Part shown: positions 18,034-25,461 of the stretch, in pieces
Layout: each line of letters begins with the position of its first letter
Position numbering within the stretch: position 1 is the stretch's first letter
Assembly: GCA_001403775.1 (NCBI GenBank)
Contig: CYUG01000012.1
Span: forward strand, 25,626 to 89,625
DNA: 64,000 nt
Origin: Dermabacter indicis
GTDB taxonomy: Bacteria; Actinomycetota; Actinomycetes; Actinomycetales; Dermabacteraceae
Reading direction: 5' to 3'
Notes under the pieces: model-generated
Told to the model about the DNA's origin: nothing
What the model saw: only the letters and a program-made list of their open reading frames with translations
Databases searched by the model: none
Position numbers and translations under genes: made by a program

Positions 18034-18815
18034 GAGTGACCTTCTTCGCGAGAGACGAGGGCGCGCGAGAGACATCCATCGAGGTCATACGCGCGCCGAA
18101 TAGCCACGTCTGTGAGGGTGCGTTCCACGGGGCCCGACGCGATGAGTTCAGTATTGAGAATCGCAACGTCAGAGCAAAACTCCCGAACAGTCGCAAGATT
18201 GTGATGAACGAGCACAACGGTGCGCCCTTTCGACCGGAAGTCGGCAAGAACATCAAAGATTGCACGCTCGCTTCGCGCATCGACCCCTTGGAATGCTTCG
18301 TCGAGGATGAGGAGGTCTGGCTCTTGTACGAGGGCGCGGGCGAGAAAGACGCGTTGGCGCTGACCACCCGAGAGCTCATTAATGTGGCGTGTGCTCAGAT
18401 CCTCGAGGCCGACCTGGCGAAGCGCCGCGAGCGCACGCTCACGCTCGCGGCGCCCCGGCCGGCGAAACCACCCGAGAGTGCCGTAGGTCCCCATTGTCAC
18501 AACGGTGAGCGTGGTCGCGGGAAAGTCCCAATCGACGCTCAGAGATTGCGGCATGTACCCCACTCGCGAACGCGCCACGCGGAGGCTTTGTCCGAAAAAC
18601 TCGGCCGTGCCCGTGAGGGGTGGAACGAGCCCAAGCATGGCTTTGAGCAGAGTGGATTTTCCCGCCCCGTTGGGCCCGACGATTGCCATGCAGGCGCCGC
18701 GTGCCACCTCGAGCGTGACACCTTTGAGGACGATATTTTCGCGGTAGGCGACTGTCATGTCGGTGACGCGACACGCGGGCGCGGCGACACTCTTAGCAGG
18801 GGGTTGCGCCGTCAC
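18030..18815 (-). CDS. Mn/Zn ABC transporter ATPase
   Basis: 261 residues from a GTG at 18815 that overlaps the binding-protein stop (GTGA). Walker A is GPNGAGKST, the signature LSGGQRQRVFLARAL, Walker B LLILDEAFQGVD, and the switch histidine is in VLVHHNL. The sequence GYMPQSLSVDWDFPATTLTVVTMG is typical of metal-uptake ATPases of the TroB/MntB type. It powers uptake of Mn or Zn with the two permeases. Confidence 0.93.
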   Translation of the reverse strand: MTAQPPAKSVAAPACRVTDMTVAYRENIVLKGVTLEVARGACMAIVGPNGAGKSTLLKAMLGLVPPLTGTAEFFGQSLRVARSRVGYMPQSLSVDWDFPATTLTVVTMGTYGTLGWFRRPGRRERERALAALRQVGLEDLSTRHINELSGGQRQRVFLARALVQEPDLLILDEAFQGVDARSERAIFDVLADFRSKGRTVVLVHHNLATVREFCSDVAILNTELIASGPVERTLTDVAIRRAYDLDGCLSRALVSREEGHS

Positions 18816-19753
18816 TTCGCAAGCGCCTCCGCGACAGCGTCAACGTTGTGGGTGAAAGCTCCCAGGTACGTGTCGACCCCGGGTTCCGCTCCAAGGGAAT
18901 CCGCGTACAGCTTGGCATCCGAGATCTTGACGTCCCACCCTTTCGCGTGCACGGCTTCTTGGAGACTCTTGATGGCCTGCGGGTTGGCCTGGTTGTCGAG
19001 GAAGATCGTGGGAACTTTCTTCGAGGCGATGAGGGCTGCAAGCTCGTCGATTTCCTTTGCGCTCCGCTTGGCTTCCGTCGAGATGAAATCGGTCGCGTGA
19101 ACCTCGAGATCGAAATGCTTTCCGAAATAGTTGAAGGCGTCGTGTCCCGTCACGAGGATGCGGGGCGCATCGATCTTTGCGAGTTTTGCGTCGGCCTCAC
19201 TCACTGCTGCGCGAATTTTTTCCTTGTATTTCTCGGCGTTCGCGCGATAGGTTTTTTCGTTTTTGGGGTCGGCCTCGGCGATCTTGTCGGCAACCGAGTC
19301 AACGGCGATGAGCCATGCTTCAGGGCTGTTCCAGATGTGCGGGTCATGGAGCGGGCGCCCTTTGTCGTCCTTTTCTGGCCACGGCAGGAGAAGCTTCTCG
19401 GGGATCTTCGAGCCGACAGCGAGTTGACGATCGCCGAAGCTTTCGAGCTGAGAGGTCATGTGGGCCTCGAGGTTCAAGCCGTTCCAGAAAACGAGGTCGG
19501 CGCTTCGCATTTTTTCGATGTCTTGGGTGGAGGGCTGGTAGGTGTGGGGATCCCCTCCGGGACCCACCATCGTCGTGATCTCGGCGTCTGGGGCGATGTT
19601 CGCGACGGCATCGGCGAGGTAGCCCGTCGTCGCGTACACGGAGAGTTTCTTGCCGTCGTCTTGGCGTGCGGTTTGGCCTGAGCAGCCTGTGAGTGCGAGC
19701 GCCATGGCAGCGAAGGCAACGACGGCAGCGCGTGCTGACTTTCGAAGGTTCAC
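18812..19753 (-). CDS. Mn/Zn ABC transporter substrate-binding lipoprotein, TroA-type
   Basis: 313 residues with a lipoprotein signal (ALALTGCSGQ). It belongs to the cluster A-I metal-binding proteins. The four expected ligands can be assigned by position: His in GDPHTYQPS, His in HDPHIWNS, His in VTGHDAFNYFG and Asp in LYADSLGAE. The third ligand is His, as in TroA and ZnuA, rather than the Glu of PsaA/MntC, so Zn as well as Mn could be bound. First gene of a four-gene operon whose leader carries a DtxR-like box; with the neighbouring MntR-type regulator, Mn uptake is the most likely role. Confidence 0.92.
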   Translation of the reverse strand: MNLRKSARAAVVAFAAMALALTGCSGQTARQDDGKKLSVYATTGYLADAVANIAPDAEITTMVGPGGDPHTYQPSTQDIEKMRSADLVFWNGLNLEAHMTSQLESFGDRQLAVGSKIPEKLLLPWPEKDDKGRPLHDPHIWNSPEAWLIAVDSVADKIAEADPKNEKTYRANAEKYKEKIRAAVSEADAKLAKIDAPRILVTGHDAFNYFGKHFDLEVHATDFISTEAKRSAKEIDELAALIASKKVPTIFLDNQANPQAIKSLQEAVHAKGWDVKISDAKLYADSLGAEPGVDTYLGAFTHNVDAVAEALAK

Positions 19754-19871
19754 GTTATCCCTTTGATGCTGGAGTGAAGACGTGCCGAGCAGGCGTGCAT
19801 CCGTGCACGTCGGATGTCGATCCGTCTCTCGCGCCCTATGACGCGAGAAATCCAGGATGCACTAACAACGA

Positions 19872-19889
19872 AGTTAGGGCAACCTAAAA
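19872..19889 (-). promoter_or_regulatory. DtxR/MntR-type operator upstream of the metal ABC operon
   Basis: TTAGG-GCAA-CCTAA (19874-19887) is an inverted repeat close to the DtxR/IdeR consensus core, about 120 bases before the binding-protein start. Reading the minus strand, TAACTT overlapping it could be a -10 box, so binding would block transcription. The regulator encoded at 15577 is the natural candidate. Confidence 0.55.
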
Positions 19890-19956
19890 TCGTGAGTGTT
19901 GTGTGTCACGAGAGCGCGGTCGAGCAAGGAAGATGCATCGTTATGCGCCCTCGCGC

Positions 19957-20117
19957 CTCGATTTAACCGTGGGTCGGCTTCTCTCGATCAGCCGGGTGTT
20001 CTGGAGTGCTACGTATGGAGCATCGAAGGGTGTCCGCTTCGTGTTCGACGCTGACATCGTTCCCGAGGGGAGCTTCGTGGGATAGTCCGTTTACAGGAGG
20101 CGGAGCTTGAGGCTTAG
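19957..20117 (+). pseudogene. Truncated, frameshifted Nudix hydrolase remnant
   Basis: Translation gives LDLTVGRLLSISRVFWSATY and GVRFVFDADIVPEG, matching LDLSVGRLLSVSWVPSSAAY and GVHFVFDAGVVPEA of the Nudix protein encoded at 4897-5406. After that the frame hits a stop, but the adjacent frame continues VRLQEAELEA, matching VRIQEAELED. The N-terminal half including the Nudix box is missing. It is therefore a decayed second copy, not an expressed gene. Confidence 0.8.
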
Positions 20118-20282
20118 GCGCCAGAGAGTTTCTTCGCGATCCGGGCAAACGGGGTGAAATCCCCGGCGGGGGAGCGAAACACCTCGGGGTTTGCGATTCC
20201 GACGGTAGTCAGGCAACCGTCGGATTTCACATCAAGAGCTGATGCCGCCGGGCCTAGCTTCCCGGCTACGCCAGCCCAACAT
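20118..20282. other. Gap between the Nudix remnant and the unknown gene, with a 27-base inverted repeat
   Basis: A minus-strand frame through this stretch has no start of its own and I recognise no homology. The only structure seen is the inverted repeat TCCGACGGT / ACCGTCGGA at 20198-20224, annotated separately. The gap separates a plus-strand remnant from a minus-strand gene. Confidence 0.4.
20198..20224. repeat. 27-base inverted repeat containing the 13-base motif
   Basis: A 9-bp stem TCCGACGGT/ACCGTCGGA encloses a 9-base loop; the right half is an exact copy of the 13-mer. A second element of identical length at 60090-60116 matches it at 23 of 27 positions. TTTC follows on the plus strand, so a terminator role is possible. 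Confidence 0.55.
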
Positions 20283-21455
20283 TTAGCCTTGCGCGTTCTT
20301 CGCGGCCTGTGCACGTGCCGCATCATGTGCGAGGGCAAAGGCATCGGTGTTGCGCATGAAATCTCGTGCCCACTCCGCTCGTCTCGTGGCTGCACGTCGG
20401 TACTGACTGCGCTGAACCGTGTCCCCGGAAGTAGCAAACCCCTGCACGTTCTCGAGCCTCTCAAAGTGTTCCATGACCCTCGCGAAGGCATCGTCGGGGG
20501 AGGCGAGAGCGTGCGTGACGCTCTCGCCGTTCTCGATTTCGTCGTACAGCCAGCGCCCCTGAGCGTTCCGAAGCGCCCACGCGGGGGCTCGGTCGCCAAT
20601 CTCCCTGCGCAGGTACGCATCGGGTTCCTCGGCCACGGTGATGTCGATACGCGCATACCGATCGCGCACGGCGGGCGAGCAGCGGAAGAGACGGCTAATG
20701 TCCCGCGCGTCGAATCCGGAAAAGTAGGGAACCTGCCCTGCAAGGGAACCGTCGGGCTGAATCAGGTGATTGAAGAGGTAACTCGCGCTCCCGATGTACA
20801 GGCGGTCGCTGCCGGAGGTTAACGGAGAGAGGTACTCCTCGACGTAGTACACGCACGAAAGGATGGCGGCCATGTCGGCGGCAATGGCCCGATCGAACTC
20901 TTCCGTACTTTCGGGGCGGAACTCCCACGTTGCGCTTCCGTATTCCTTGTAAATTAGGTCGCGGAAAGCATCAACGGCTTCGTCGATTTCGCCCGTCACG
21001 CGTGGATCCCCTTCACCGGAATCTTTCGTCGAAAACCGATGCCTAACGTGCTTATCCGCGCGATCGGCGAACACGAGCTTCCACGTACCGCTTCCGTCGC
21101 TCCTTACGTTACGAAAGATCCCATACGAAACCGGTAAAACCCGACTCGTCGCCGTGGTCACCATGTTTACACCCTTAATTTCGCCCGGCTCGCTCCCCTC
21201 AAATTTCTCGTCGAGGTCATCTTTGAGGGACCGAAGGAAGCGATCGGGAGCCCCGCTCCTCGGCCGCACACGCCTCAGCTCACGAATGTGGAAACCCGAA
21301 ATGTGGTCGATGACACTCTCGGAGCGCAACTCATCGAGATAGAGGCTTGCAGCAATCTTCGTGGGGAAGTGGTGTTCGGGCGGCTCCTGCGAGCACGCCT
21401 CTGCGCTCTGGGCGGTGCACTGTTGAATCTTGTCGAGCGGGGTAATGTGCCACAT
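20283..21455 (-). CDS. Unrecognised 390-residue protein, accessory
   Basis: The start is set at the ATG at 21455 (MWHITPLDKIQQC) because GGAG lies six bases upstream; an upstream in-frame start lacks one. The N-terminus has a C-x7-C-x7-HF arrangement followed by KIAASLYLDE. I recall similar Cys/Cys/HF leaders on assorted proteins of actinobacterial phages and mobile elements, but cannot name the family. The rest is a soluble alpha/beta protein, charged, with no membrane segment, Walker motif or obvious nuclease motif. It sits between a dead gene fragment and an insertion sequence next to a tRNA, a typical accessory spot. A defence, toxin or effector function is conceivable but unproven. Confidence 0.65.
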   Translation of the reverse strand: MWHITPLDKIQQCTAQSAEACSQEPPEHHFPTKIAASLYLDELRSESVIDHISGFHIRELRRVRPRSGAPDRFLRSLKDDLDEKFEGSEPGEIKGVNMVTTATSRVLPVSYGIFRNVRSDGSGTWKLVFADRADKHVRHRFSTKDSGEGDPRVTGEIDEAVDAFRDLIYKEYGSATWEFRPESTEEFDRAIAADMAAILSCVYYVEEYLSPLTSGSDRLYIGSASYLFNHLIQPDGSLAGQVPYFSGFDARDISRLFRCSPAVRDRYARIDITVAEEPDAYLRREIGDRAPAWALRNAQGRWLYDEIENGESVTHALASPDDAFARVMEHFERLENVQGFATSGDTVQRSQYRRAATRRAEWARDFMRNTDAFALAHDAARAQAAKNAQG

Positions 21456-21554
21456 GCGAGACTCCAGGCGCCGGTCGTCGCTTCGTCGTGATTGAAAGGG
21501 GTGCGCACCGAGTTTACGTACCGGTTCTGGTGGAACTGCGAGAGCCCCAGCGCG

Positions 21555-21599
21555 AAAAACGGGCACCGGCCCAACCGTGAAGGCTGAGGCCGGTGCCCG
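21555..21599 (-). terminator. Rho-independent terminator, probably of tRNA-Ser
   Basis: A perfect 12-bp stem CGGGCACCGGCC/GGCCGGTGCCCG (21560-21571 with 21588-21599) is followed on the minus strand by TTTTT. It is the strongest terminator in the window. In the sequence before the IS insertion it would have stood just after the tRNA-Ser 3' end. Confidence 0.8.
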
Positions 21600-21605
21600 C
21601 TCAAT

Positions 21606-21620
21606 CCGCGGAGGATAGGG
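21606..21620. repeat. Left target-site duplication of the IS
   Basis: CCGCGGAGGATAGGG, identical to 23053-23067. It abuts the left terminal TGTC of the IS and copies the last bases of tRNA-Ser. Confidence 0.85.
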
Positions 21621-23052
21621 TGTCCGAGGTCATGACATATTTGACGGGGTGTGCCTGGGGAAGGCGTTGTGATCCTTGACAGGTCAGTCGCGTCACTGTT
21701 GACACTTAGGGTTACCTCACTCGTGTCGGTGACGCTTGACTGGTGAGTCGGGACATGGTTGACACCATGAACAGTCCCAACCGCAACCTCGCCATCGTCA
21801 GAGCCGTTCAAAACCAAGGCGGCACACCCACCAACGTCGCCAAACGCTTTGGCATCTCACGCCAACGCGTCCACCAGATACTCAACGCCTACGACGCAGG
21901 CGGCGCCGAGGCAATCGCACCGAAATCACGTGCCCCTCACACCCACCCACACGCGGTACCGGACGCGTTGCGCAACGAAATCATCGATATCCGCAAACAG
22001 CTCACCCGGCACGGACTTGACGCAGGACCCGAAACCATCGCCTACCACCTCGAACAGGCCGGCAAACGCACCCCGTCAACTTCGACGATCCGTCGCATCC
22101 TCACCAACGAAGGCCTGATCACCCCGCAGCCGCAAAAGAAGCCAAAAAGCTCCTACATCCGCTTCGAGGCCGCAATGCCCAACGAATGCTGGCAAGCCGA
22201 CATCACCCACCTCTTCCTTGCCGACAACACACGCATTGAAGTCCTCGACTTCCTCGATGACCACTCGCGATACCTGTTGTCAATCACCGCGGCCGCCGCA
22301 TTCACAGGCCCCGCCGTCGCCGCCGAACTCACACGCTTAATCCACACATACGACCCGCCAGCATCCACGCTTACGGACAACGCACTGGTATTCACCGCAC
22401 GCCTAGCCGGACGCAAAGGTGGGAGAAACGCTTTCGAAAAAGTGCTCGTCGCACACAAAATCCAACAGAAAAACGGCCGGCCAGGCCACCCTCAAACCCA
22501 AGGAAAAATTGAGCGGTTCCACCAAACCCTCAAAAAATGGATTAAAGCCCGACCCCCAGCACAAAACATTGATGAGCTGCAACAACTCCTCAATGAGTTT
22601 CGCCAATACTACAACTGCACCCGACCCCACCGCGCCCTGGGCAGACGCACCCCACAGCAGGCATACACCACCGGAGTCAAAGCCACACCCAACAACAACC
22701 CCAAAGAAGAATGGCGAACCCGAAACGACACAATCGACAAAAACGGCAAAGTCAGCGTGCGCTACGCCGGCAAACTTTTCCACCTCGGCATCGGACGCGC
22801 CTACAAACACAAGAAAATTCTCATGGTCATCACCGACAACCACATCATCACATCACTGGTTGAAACCGGAGAAGTACTCACCGAGCACTACATCGACACC
22901 GCCCGCGACTACCAAAAGGCCTACTGGAAACACGGCGACCCACCGCTCTACCCCAAATGAACAAAACCGGCACCCCAGAACAAAAACAACTGGGATGCCG
23001 GCCCGTCCAGCATGTCGCGACTCATGCGTCAAGCATGACGCGACTCATGACA
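21621..23052 (+). mobile_element. IS481-family insertion sequence, intact, 1432 bp
   Basis: The ends begin TGTC and finish GACA, with imperfect terminal inverted repeats of about 26 bp (17 of 26 matching). Both ends carry extra internal copies of related words (for example GCTTGAC...TGAGTCG.GACATG near 21732 and in the right end), probably transposase binding sites. A 15-bp direct repeat flanks the element exactly. It has one intact transposase and no passenger gene. The intact frame and perfect target duplication suggest a recent insertion. Target is the 3' end of tRNA-Ser. Confidence 0.88.
21755..22960 (+). CDS. IS481-family DDE transposase
   Basis: About 401 residues; the start is uncertain between ATGs at 21755 and 21767 and a GTG at 21743, none with a good ribosome site. 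An N-terminal helix-turn-helix (TPTNVAKRFGISRQRVHQIL) precedes a second DNA-binding region, and the integrase core shows the DDE residues in WQADITHLF, LTDNALVF and GKIERFHQTLKKW. A conserved YYNCTRPHRALG stretch follows. The base composition (AAC/ACC-rich codons, fewer cgcg words) differs from neighbouring host genes, as expected of a mobile gene. Confidence 0.93.
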   Translation: MVDTMNSPNRNLAIVRAVQNQGGTPTNVAKRFGISRQRVHQILNAYDAGGAEAIAPKSRAPHTHPHAVPDALRNEIIDIRKQLTRHGLDAGPETIAYHLEQAGKRTPSTSTIRRILTNEGLITPQPQKKPKSSYIRFEAAMPNECWQADITHLFLADNTRIEVLDFLDDHSRYLLSITAAAAFTGPAVAAELTRLIHTYDPPASTLTDNALVFTARLAGRKGGRNAFEKVLVAHKIQQKNGRPGHPQTQGKIERFHQTLKKWIKARPPAQNIDELQQLLNEFRQYYNCTRPHRALGRRTPQQAYTTGVKATPNNNPKEEWRTRNDTIDKNGKVSVRYAGKLFHLGIGRAYKHKKILMVITDNHIITSLVETGEVLTEHYIDTARDYQKAYWKHGDPPLYPK

Positions 23053-23067
23053 CCGCGGAGGATAGGG
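23053..23067. repeat. Right target-site duplication of the IS, within tRNA-Ser
   Basis: CCGCGGAGGATAGGG; bases 23056-23067 are the 3' end of the tRNA gene. Duplication of these bases restored the acceptor stem, so the tRNA stays intact. Confidence 0.85.
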
Positions 23068-23140
23068 GATTTGAACCCCTGAGGGCGTGAACCCAACACG
23101 CGTTCCAGGCGTGCGCCATAGGCCGCTAGGCGAATCCTCC
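23056..23140 (-). tRNA. tRNA-Ser (anticodon GGA)
   Basis: Minus-strand sequence starts GGAGGAT and ends ATCCTCC plus a G discriminator, giving a perfect 7-bp acceptor stem. The anticodon loop reads CTGGAAC (anticodon GGA), the T loop GGTTCAAATC, and a long variable arm makes it class II, as expected for serine. CCA is not encoded. A possible -10 box TACACT lies about 50 bases upstream on the minus strand (23189-23194). The gene is now separated from its likely terminator by the IS. Confidence 0.93.
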
Positions 23141-23265
23141 ATTGGCTGCCGGCCGCGAAAAACTCGCGTGCGCAAGGCAACGCGCTCCAGTGTACCCAAA
23201 AAGCCCTGGGTGGCGCATGCGGAGATTGGCGGCAGTCGGCATAGAGGGGGCGAAGGTCACACGGC

Positions 23266-23382
23266 CTAGTCGTCTTCGGCGGAGAGGTCGGGGTGGCGAA
23301 CGAGGTTGATGATCGCGGCTCCAAGCCCGCCCCACAGCATGAGCATCGAGACGATGAGCAGAGTGATCGCGGAAGCATTCAT
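23266..23382 (-). CDS. metS: MetS-type small subunit of the sodium symporter
   Basis: A 38-residue protein, MNASAITLLIVSMLMLWGGL then AAIINLVRHPDLSAEDD, made of one membrane helix and an acidic tail. It overlaps the end of the NSS transporter gene by ATGA, and this size and pairing are typical of the MetS subunit needed by MetP, the methionine/alanine importer first described in Corynebacterium. The ribosome site lies inside the tandem repeat at the end of the transporter gene. Confidence 0.85.
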   Translation of the reverse strand: MNASAITLLIVSMLMLWGGLGAAIINLVRHPDLSAEDD

Positions 23383-25169
23383 CGGTTCTTTCCCTTCGTG
23401 AACAGGCGCGTGAAGAGGTTCTTTCCCTTCGTGAAGAGGCGCGTGAAGAGGCCGGCGCGCGCGGGGTCGTCATCCGCGCGCAGCTCGTGCGGGAACTGGG
23501 TGTCGGGCGCGGGGACCTCGAGAGGCTTGCCGCGCACGACCCCTTGGGCGATCGGGTCGCCATCGGAATCGAGCTTGCCGACATTGGAGGCTTTCGGCCA
23601 CGGGATCCGGCTCATGATGAGGGCGAGAGCAACGAGCGCGGCCGCCATGCCCCATCCGAATGTGTTGACGAACCACGAGGGCATGCCGCCGTAGCCGTTC
23701 GTGAGGATTTCGCGAGCATCCAGCACGAGAGTGACAGCGAGGATCACGGGAATGACGACCGACACCATGACGTACCAGAAATCGCCGACCTTGAACGAGC
23801 CGTACATGTTGAGATGGTCGCGCAGCGCGGGGATACCTCGAACGACGTAGGCGAGGATGAGTGTGCCAGCGAGGGCCGCGACCACGATGCCGAACGAGTT
23901 GACGAATTTATCGGAAACATCGAGCAGATTCAGGCCCGTCGCCGTGGAAAAAGCGAGGGTCGAGAGAACCGCCATGGGAATACCCACGGCGAGCGTGCCC
24001 TTGGTGCGGCTCAGGCCGAGTTTGTCTTGCACAGCCGCGATGATGACCTCGAGGATCGAGATGAGCGACGTGAAACCCGCGAGTAGAAGCGAGCCGAAGA
24101 ACAGTACCCCGATGAGCACGCCGAGCGGTGCCTCGTTGATGATCGCCGGGAAGGCGATGAAGGCGAGCCCGATGCCGTCGGTGGCAACGTCGGTGACCTG
24201 CTGGCCCGTGGAGGCCGCCATGAAGCCAAGTGCCGCGAAGACGCCGATGCCCGCGAGGAGTTCAAAGCCCGAATTGGAAAAGGCGACGACGAGCCCCGAG
24301 CCCGTGAGGTCGGTCTTCTTCTTGAGGTAGGAGGAGTAGGTGAGCATGATGCCGAACGCCACCGAGAGCGAATAGAAGATCTGCCCGTACGCGGCGATCC
24401 ACACCGATCCGTTCGTGAGGGCGCCCCAGTCGGGCGTGAAGAGTGCATCGAGGCCGAAGCCTGCGTTGGGGAGTGTCACGGCACGGAGCACGAGAATCAG
24501 GAACATCACGATGAGCAGCGGGATGAAGATCGTGCTTGAGCGGGCGATGCCTCCTTGCACGCCGAGCGCGAGGACGGCGACGCTCGCGACCCACACGATG
24601 ATCATGGCGATCAGGATTTTCGGTACGAAGTCGAAGCCGATGCCGGTGGTTTCCGCCGGGACGGATGCGGTGAAGGACCCGAAGAATGAGCCTGGATCCT
24701 CACCCCAGGCCTTCGTGAAGCTGAAGATGAAGTACCACGCGGACCACGCGAGAATCGCCGCATAGTACGCCGCGATGACGACGCAGATCATGACCTGCCA
24801 CCAGCCGATGGCCTCAACTTTGCGGTTCATGCGGCGCCACGCGAGCGGCGCGGAGCTGCGCCAGCGGTGCCCAATCGCATAGTCGATAAAAAGAAGGGGG
24901 ACCCCGGCTGTGAGCAGCGCGATCAGGTAGGGGATCATGAACGCGCCGCCGCCGTTTTCGTAGGCGGTGTAGGGGAAGCGCCAAATGTTGCCAAGCCCCA
25001 CCGCTGAACCGATTGCCGCGAAAATGAAGGCGCTCCTGCCTGAGAATGCGCCGCGGTTTGCTCGTTGCTGCTGCTCGGGCGCAGCGTGGGCGGTCGACTG
25101 CACGCCCGCGGGCCGGCTCGTGCTCGGGGCCGACGGTTCCGCTCCCAAATGGTGGGAATGCTCGGTCAT
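23379..25169 (-). CDS. metP: NSS-family sodium-dependent methionine/alanine importer (MetP-like)
   Basis: 596 residues from the ATG at 25169 (MTEHSHHLGAEPS), preceded by AGGAAAG; the longer frame has no support. The neurotransmitter:sodium symporter core begins SGRSAFIFAAIGSAVGLGNI with the sodium-site WRFPYTAYENGGGAF, and about 11-12 membrane helices follow. The small subunit gene overlaps its stop, which identifies the MetPS type. It imports methionine and perhaps other small neutral amino acids with sodium. The last residues are an 11-residue tandem duplication (LFTRLFTKGKN twice), giving a basic C-terminus. Confidence 0.9.
   Translation of the reverse strand: MTEHSHHLGAEPSAPSTSRPAGVQSTAHAAPEQQQRANRGAFSGRSAFIFAAIGSAVGLGNIWRFPYTAYENGGGAFMIPYLIALLTAGVPLLFIDYAIGHRWRSSAPLAWRRMNRKVEAIGWWQVMICVVIAAYYAAILAWSAWYFIFSFTKAWGEDPGSFFGSFTASVPAETTGIGFDFVPKILIAMIIVWVASVAVLALGVQGGIARSSTIFIPLLIVMFLILVLRAVTLPNAGFGLDALFTPDWGALTNGSVWIAAYGQIFYSLSVAFGIMLTYSSYLKKKTDLTGSGLVVAFSNSGFELLAGIGVFAALGFMAASTGQQVTDVATDGIGLAFIAFPAIINEAPLGVLIGVLFFGSLLLAGFTSLISILEVIIAAVQDKLGLSRTKGTLAVGIPMAVLSTLAFSTATGLNLLDVSDKFVNSFGIVVAALAGTLILAYVVRGIPALRDHLNMYGSFKVGDFWYVMVSVVIPVILAVTLVLDAREILTNGYGGMPSWFVNTFGWGMAAALVALALIMSRIPWPKASNVGKLDSDGDPIAQGVVRGKPLEVPAPDTQFPHELRADDDPARAGLFTRLFTKGKNLFTRLFTKGKNR
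23386..23451 (-). repeat. 33-bp tandem duplication at the end of metP
   Basis: Two adjacent 33-base units (23386-23418 and 23419-23451) differ at one base. They encode LFTRLFTKGKN twice and carry the GAAGGGAAAG stretch that serves as ribosome site for metS, so the duplication also copies that signal. Confidence 0.85.
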
Positions 25170-25347
25170 GGTGTTCTTTCCTCGGTTTTTCGCTCGCGTG
25201 GCGAGATCAGACTTCACAGTCTGGAGAAAGGGAGCGCCCCTGTCCACCGTCGTCCGCATAATGGTCGGGTCGGTCGGTGAGGCTCGGCTATGTCACAGAG
25301 GCCGACGGTGACTGTGCGAAAAATCCGGTGAGGCTGTATCGTTGTGG

Positions 25348-25441
25348 GCGACTCCCCGTGTGGTGTCATCCATCGGAATCCCCCAGGGCTTGACGGCAGC
25401 AAGGGTACGAAGGCTCTGGCAGGTGCGCGGGGAGTCGTTTT
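25348..25441 (+). ncRNA. ffs: Signal recognition particle RNA (small bacterial type)
   Basis: A 10-bp terminal stem CGACTCCCCG/CGGGGAGTCG (25349-25358 with 25428-25437) ends in TTTT. The apical part has the domain IV pattern CAGG-GCU-UGAC-GGC-AGCA, where CAGG and AGCA correspond to the conserved internal loop that binds Ffh. The tetraloop is UGAC rather than the usual GGAA. TATCGT at 25337-25342 is a likely -10 box. Position just before dnaX-recR matches the order in many actinomycetes. Confidence 0.85.
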
Positions 25442-25461
25442 ATGCCGTCAGTGTGCGGGGG

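Noticed and set aside
20114..20743. Minus-strand open frame overlapping the unknown protein gene
   Set aside because: Most of it is a shadow of the 20283-21455 gene in another frame; the part below 20283 has no own start or family resemblance.
21706..21719. DtxR-like TTAGGGTTACCTCA
   Set aside because: It lies inside the left end of the IS481 element and its second arm is imperfect; more likely part of the transposase-binding region.
21606..23067. Integrase-type att sites of a genomic island at tRNA-Ser
   Set aside because: The 15-bp repeats abut the IS ends exactly and there is no tyrosine or serine integrase between them, so a target-site duplication explains them.
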